Source: JANMDU01 sp043755865
Lineage (GTDB): Bacteria; Pseudomonadota; Gammaproteobacteria; Burkholderiales; Burkholderiaceae_C
Assembly (NCBI GenBank): GCA_043755865.1
Contig: JAYUSD010000116.1
Span: 1 to 22,517 of the forward strand
Length of the DNA: 22,517 nucleotides
Direction of reading: 5' to 3'
The notes under the pieces are model-generated. The model saw nothing but the letters and a program-made list of their open reading frames with translations, was not told the origin of the DNA and made no database searches. The stretch's first letter is position 1. Each line of letters starts with the position of its first letter. Below are positions 19,804 through 22,517 of this stretch, piece after piece. The translations under genes and the position numbers were made by a program.

Positions 19804-20888
19804 GCCGGCACCTCCATCCTGACTTGATAAATACCGTTTTCCCAAGTGCAGCGAAAGCTCGCCTCTAAATCATGCAGCAAGCGCAGCCGATCTTTGACGT
19901 TTTGCAAGGCCACGCCATGCCCCGCTTGGCCTTGGCCGCCAGGTGCAGTATTGGTAATTTTGATCACAATCGTGCTGCCTCTGCGCTCTGTGCTGATCTT
20001 CACATCTGCGCCGCTGGCACTTGGCTCCACACCGTGCTTGACCGCATTTTCCACCAACGGTTGCAGCAGCAAGGGCGGTAATTTGGCTTGCAAAGTTGAA
20101 GGGTCAATCGCCCAAGCCACGCGCAAGCGCGCACCAAAGCGCACCTCCTCAATCGCCAAGTAGCGCTTGGCTAACTCAATTTCTTGGCGCAACGTCACAG
20201 CATCGCCTTGATCCACCAATGCGCTGCGAAAGAGCTCGCTCAAATCTTCTAGCAGCATCTCAGCCTTGGCGGGCTCCTCGCGCACGAGGGCGATGGCACT
20301 GTTGAGTGTGTTGAATAGAAAGTGCGGACGAATGCGCGATTGCAGTTCAGACAGGCGCGCCGCAGCACTAGCGGGCTTGCGCTGCTCGGCGCGCCAGATC
20401 AGCGCTGCCACCAAACCGGCGGCCACCAGTGCACCAGTGACCGCGCTGGCAATCCAAGGCGCGTTGGCAACAAAGCCAACCCACACCAGCATCGCGCAGC
20501 CATACAAGCCTGAGAGTGCGCCCAACACCATGCCAACGCTCCATTGGCCAGCGCGCGATAGCTTTTGCAATGTCTTCTTGCAGGCACAAGCAACAACCAA
20601 CCACAGCAATGCCGCAGGCAGCGCAGCGCCCGTGATGATCGCTAACAAAGAAAACCAAGCGAGCAAGTCATGCGTGACAAACATCGAGCCGACTGCCATC
20701 AGCATCTCTACCAAAAGCACCGTACGCAAAATCACGCCCACATGGCATGCATCAAACACCAAAACAGATTCTGGCTTCGGCTCGCTCAGCGCTTCAGCGA
20801 TGCCAGCAACGCCGCGCCTGCGCTTGCTGTGCAGCACACTTTGAGATGTCAAAGCATCAAAACGGGAGGTGCCAAAACGGGTTTCCAT
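19800..20888 (-). CDS. LytS/AlgZ-type sensor histidine kinase
   Basis: The 362-residue inner-membrane kinase has a soluble N terminus of about 48 residues and four hydrophobic segments, near 50-71, 75-100, 117-140 and 146-165. The His_kinase domain follows with phospho-acceptor His189 in SRIRPHFLFNTLNSAIAL and the N-box PPLLLQPLVENAVKHG (Asn281). The G-box region reads GGQGQAGHGVALQNVKDRL. It would phosphorylate the LytTR regulator encoded immediately downstream with a four-base overlap. There is no recognisable periplasmic sensor domain, so the signal is probably membrane-linked. The ATG at 20888 gives METRFGTSRF; the frame is open 29 codons more, but that would overlap the divergent PhyH promoter region. 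No Shine-Dalgarno sequence is visible. Confidence 0.9.
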   Translation of the reverse strand: METRFGTSRFDALTSQSVLHSKRRRGVAGIAEALSEPKPESVLVFDACHVGVILRTVLLVEMLMAVGSMFVTHDLLAWFSLLAIITGAALPAALLWLVVACACKKTLQKLSRAGQWSVGMVLGALSGLYGCAMLVWVGFVANAPWIASAVTGALVAAGLVAALIWRAEQRKPASAAARLSELQSRIRPHFLFNTLNSAIALVREEPAKAEMLLEDLSELFRSALVDQGDAVTLRQEIELAKRYLAIEEVRFGARLRVAWAIDPSTLQAKLPPLLLQPLVENAVKHGVEPSASGADVKISTERRGSTIVIKITNTAPGGQGQAGHGVALQNVKDRLRLLHDLEASFRCTWENGIYQVRMEVPA

Positions 20889-20950
20889 GAGCAAAATTAG
20901 GCGGTGGGGTCGGGGCGAATAAAATCCAATGAAATCTACAAAGTTGCAGT

Positions 20951-21847
20951 ATGCCAGCCCACAGCCTCGCCCCACAAGAGCCCCTCAGCGTCGACATGCT
21001 GATGCACGGCAACTTCTGGCAGCAATTTGCACCCCAATTGCACATCGAGTCGCCCGGCTACGCGCAAGCGCCCATGCCGAGTTTGCACAACGATGTGGTG
21101 CATTCGATTCAAGGATTGGTGCGTCAAGAGGGCTACTTTCAGGGCAATCTTTCGCATTGGAATACGCCATACGCCGCTGTGACGGATGTGATCTCGCGTT
21201 TGAATACCGCTGGCTTGTTGCCGGTATTCGCCTTCATGTACGACGAAATGTGGATGCTCGCGCACCAGCTCCATCCCGTGATTGAGGGCTTGCTTGGGCC
21301 CAACTACGCGATGCTCCCCGATTTCTGGGCTTGGCATGTGGATCCCACCAAAGCTGAATCGGGCTGGCGGCCGCATCGCGACAAAGGCTATAGGGCCCTT
21401 GCCGCAGATGGCTCGGCCACCAGCGTGACTGCTTGGATTCCCCTCACAGCAGCGACCACACTGAATGGCTGCATGTACATCGTGCCTGCTGATCGCGACC
21501 CCACATACGGCACACCACAAGACATTGATTGGAAGTTCCAATATCCGGATGTGCGCGCTCTGCCTGCGAACCCTGGCGATTTTTTCGTCTGGAATCAAGC
21601 CGTGCTGCATTGGGGCTCACACGCCAGCCCGCGCGCGGGCGATGCGCCGCGCATGAGCTGCGCTTTTGAATTTCAGCGCACCGATATCCCCGCTTGGAAT
21701 CAACCGCTGCTGCAGCCGCGCGGCGTACTGAGCTACGCTGATCGCGTGCGCCTGATTGGCAAGCAAGTCAAACAATACCAACACATGTATCCTCTGCCTG
21801 CGCATCTCGTCTCGCTGGCCGATCGCATGATCTCTTACTCACCATGA
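20951..21847 (+). CDS. Phytanoyl-CoA dioxygenase (PhyH)-family protein
   Basis: The 298-residue product is a probable Fe(II)/2-oxoglutarate-dependent oxygenase. The metal triad is visible as His142 and Asp144 in WRPHRDKGY and His220 (or His224) in VLHWGSHAS; Arg234 in DAPRMSCAFEF could bind the 2-oxoglutarate carboxylate. VTAWIPLTAATTLNGCMYIVPADRD and LPANPGDFFVWNQAVLHWGSH are the typical strands before the distal His. Substrates in this family range from phytanoyl-CoA to ectoine and secondary metabolites, and none can be named here. The stop codon overlaps the argH start in an ATGA arrangement, so it is co-translated with argH. It has no Shine-Dalgarno sequence; TAAAAT lies at 20920-20925. 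It is divergent from the sensor kinase gene with 62 bases between. Confidence 0.8.
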   Translation: MPAHSLAPQEPLSVDMLMHGNFWQQFAPQLHIESPGYAQAPMPSLHNDVVHSIQGLVRQEGYFQGNLSHWNTPYAAVTDVISRLNTAGLLPVFAFMYDEMWMLAHQLHPVIEGLLGPNYAMLPDFWAWHVDPTKAESGWRPHRDKGYRALAADGSATSVTAWIPLTAATTLNGCMYIVPADRDPTYGTPQDIDWKFQYPDVRALPANPGDFFVWNQAVLHWGSHASPRAGDAPRMSCAFEFQRTDIPAWNQPLLQPRGVLSYADRVRLIGKQVKQYQHMYPLPAHLVSLADRMISYSP

Positions 21848-22517
21848 ATCAACTCGACAAAAAATCTGAAGCCTGGTCGGCGCTCTTTTCTGAGCCCATG
21901 AGCGATCTCGTCAAGCGCTACACGGCCAGCGTGTTTTTCGACAAGCGCTTGTGGGAAGCCGATATCACCGGCTCGCTTGCGCATGCGGAGATGCTCGCTG
22001 TACAAGGCATTATTTCTGAGGCAGATCATGCCTCTATCCGGCATGCAATGGGCATCGTGCGCTCTGAAATTGAGAGCGGTGCGTTTGAATGGAAGCTCGA
22101 TCTGGAAGACGTGCATCTCAACATCGAAGCGCGCCTGACGCAAATTATTCAACAAGCAGGTGGGGGCGATGCTGGCAAGCGCCTGCATACGGGGCGCAGC
22201 CGCAACGATCAAGTGGCTACCGATGTGCGCCTGTGGTTGCGCGGCGAGATTGATGCGATCTCAGGTTTACTCGCCGAGCTGCAGCGTTCGCTGCTCATCG
22301 TTGCTGAGAAAAATGTCGATGTGATCCTGCCAGGATTTACGCATCTGCAAGTGGCGCAGCCCGTGAGCTTTGGGCATCACATGCTTGCCTATGTGGAAAT
22401 GTTTGCCCGCGATAGCGAGCGCCTAGCCGATGTGCGAAAGCGTGTGAACCAATTGCCACTGGGCAGCGCCGCCTTGGCTGGCACGACGTATCCACTTGAC
22501 CGCGAGCGCGTCGCCAA
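21844..22517 (+). CDS. argH: Argininosuccinate lyase (5' part; runs off the window)
   Basis: Splits argininosuccinate into arginine and fumarate, the last step of arginine synthesis. The first 224 codons are present and open to the window edge. EAWSALFSEPMSDLVKRYTASVFFDKRLWEADI is the usual ArgH start. LDLEDVHLNIEARLTQII, GKRLHTGRSRNDQVATDVRLWLR and LPGFTHLQVAQPVSFGHHMLAYVEM (with the Thr-His catalytic pair) are superfamily motifs. The catalytic GSSxMPxKxNP loop lies beyond the window. It starts four bases before the end of the PhyH-family gene, so translation is probably coupled. Like aspA in this window it belongs to the fumarase/aspartase superfamily, but the two are clearly distinct. Confidence 0.95.
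   Translation, partial: MNQLDKKSEAWSALFSEPMSDLVKRYTASVFFDKRLWEADITGSLAHAEMLAVQGIISEADHASIRHAMGIVRSEIESGAFEWKLDLEDVHLNIEARLTQIIQQAGGGDAGKRLHTGRSRNDQVATDVRLWLRGEIDAISGLLAELQRSLLIVAEKNVDVILPGFTHLQVAQPVSFGHHMLAYVEMFARDSERLADVRKRVNQLPLGSAALAGTTYPLDRERVA

Noticed and set aside
20936..21610. A 224-codon minus-strand frame opposite the PhyH-family gene.
   Set aside because: The plus-strand frame has a complete metal-binding triad and overlaps argH in a coupled manner. The minus frame has no motif and would start within that gene.
1..22517. Search for tRNA/rRNA genes, CRISPR arrays, insertion sequences, integrase or phage genes.
   Set aside because: None was seen. The only direct repeats are the 24-bp units in yciA, which lie in a coding region and lack spacers, so they are not a CRISPR array.

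Overview
The window looks like a chromosomal segment of a betaproteobacterium, most likely order Burkholderiales and probably family Comamonadaceae or a close relative. This rests on the protein flavour (Atm1-type exporter, ApaG, MnmA with its family-typical RGGGEHAPWF stretch, the LytTR sensor/regulator pair beside argH) and on a small palindromic repeat that resembles one I remember as abundant in that family. No database was consulted. By eye the GC content is moderate (mid-50s %, not computed). There are no rRNA or tRNA genes, no CRISPR array, no insertion sequence and no phage genes. Every stretch longer than 300 bases is covered by a gene.

Layout. 1-334: 3' end of an M14 zinc peptidase (MpaA-like). 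445-1650: an orphan branched-chain amino-acid-type periplasmic binding protein. 1721-2776 (-): pyrC. 2862-3601: a ribbon-helix-helix antitoxin/PIN toxin pair. 3659-8036 (-): a glutamate/aspartate ABC importer, with two tandem binding proteins followed by gltJ, gltK and gltL. 8152-9621 (-): aspA. 9773-10777 (-): a LysR regulator similar to HypT/YjiE. 11023-13099 (+): a LacI-family regulator and a ROK sugar kinase. 13111-14952 (-): an Atm1-type ABC exporter. 15001-15513 (+): a YciA thioesterase with a minisatellite at its N terminus. 15525-16508 (-): thiL. 16592-17314 (+): a Phd/YefM-PIN toxin-antitoxin pair. 17318-17719 (-): apaG. 17822-19030 (+): mnmA. 19021-20888 (-): a LytS/AlgZ-type sensor kinase with an AlgR-type response regulator. 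20951-21847 (+): a PhyH-family dioxygenase that overlaps argH, which runs off the right edge.

How the parts fit. The glt importer, aspA and the LysR gene read as one acidic-amino-acid unit: uptake of glutamate/aspartate, then deamination of aspartate to fumarate plus ammonia. Three copies of a 15-bp dyad, ATGC-N7-GCAT (the T-N11-A layout of LysR-type sites), lie upstream of gltI, aspA and the lysR gene, each 12-15 bp before a -10-like hexamer. This suggests a small local regulon. The LacI gene and ROK kinase form a second unit, with a perfect 16-bp CG-centred palindrome just upstream of the LacI gene.

The most unusual signal is a dispersed palindromic element of about 50-60 bp. Three copies are intergenic (1652, 4418, 10828) and two lie inside genes, in the ROK kinase (12785) and in thiL (15758). 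Both genic copies are read in the same frame and give the shared peptide pattern IA-x-RA-x3-PA, which recalls the protein-inserted palindromic elements of Rickettsia. A second recurring pattern is a -10-like hexamer placed 6-7 bases before the ATG of several genes that lack a Shine-Dalgarno sequence, which suggests leaderless transcription.
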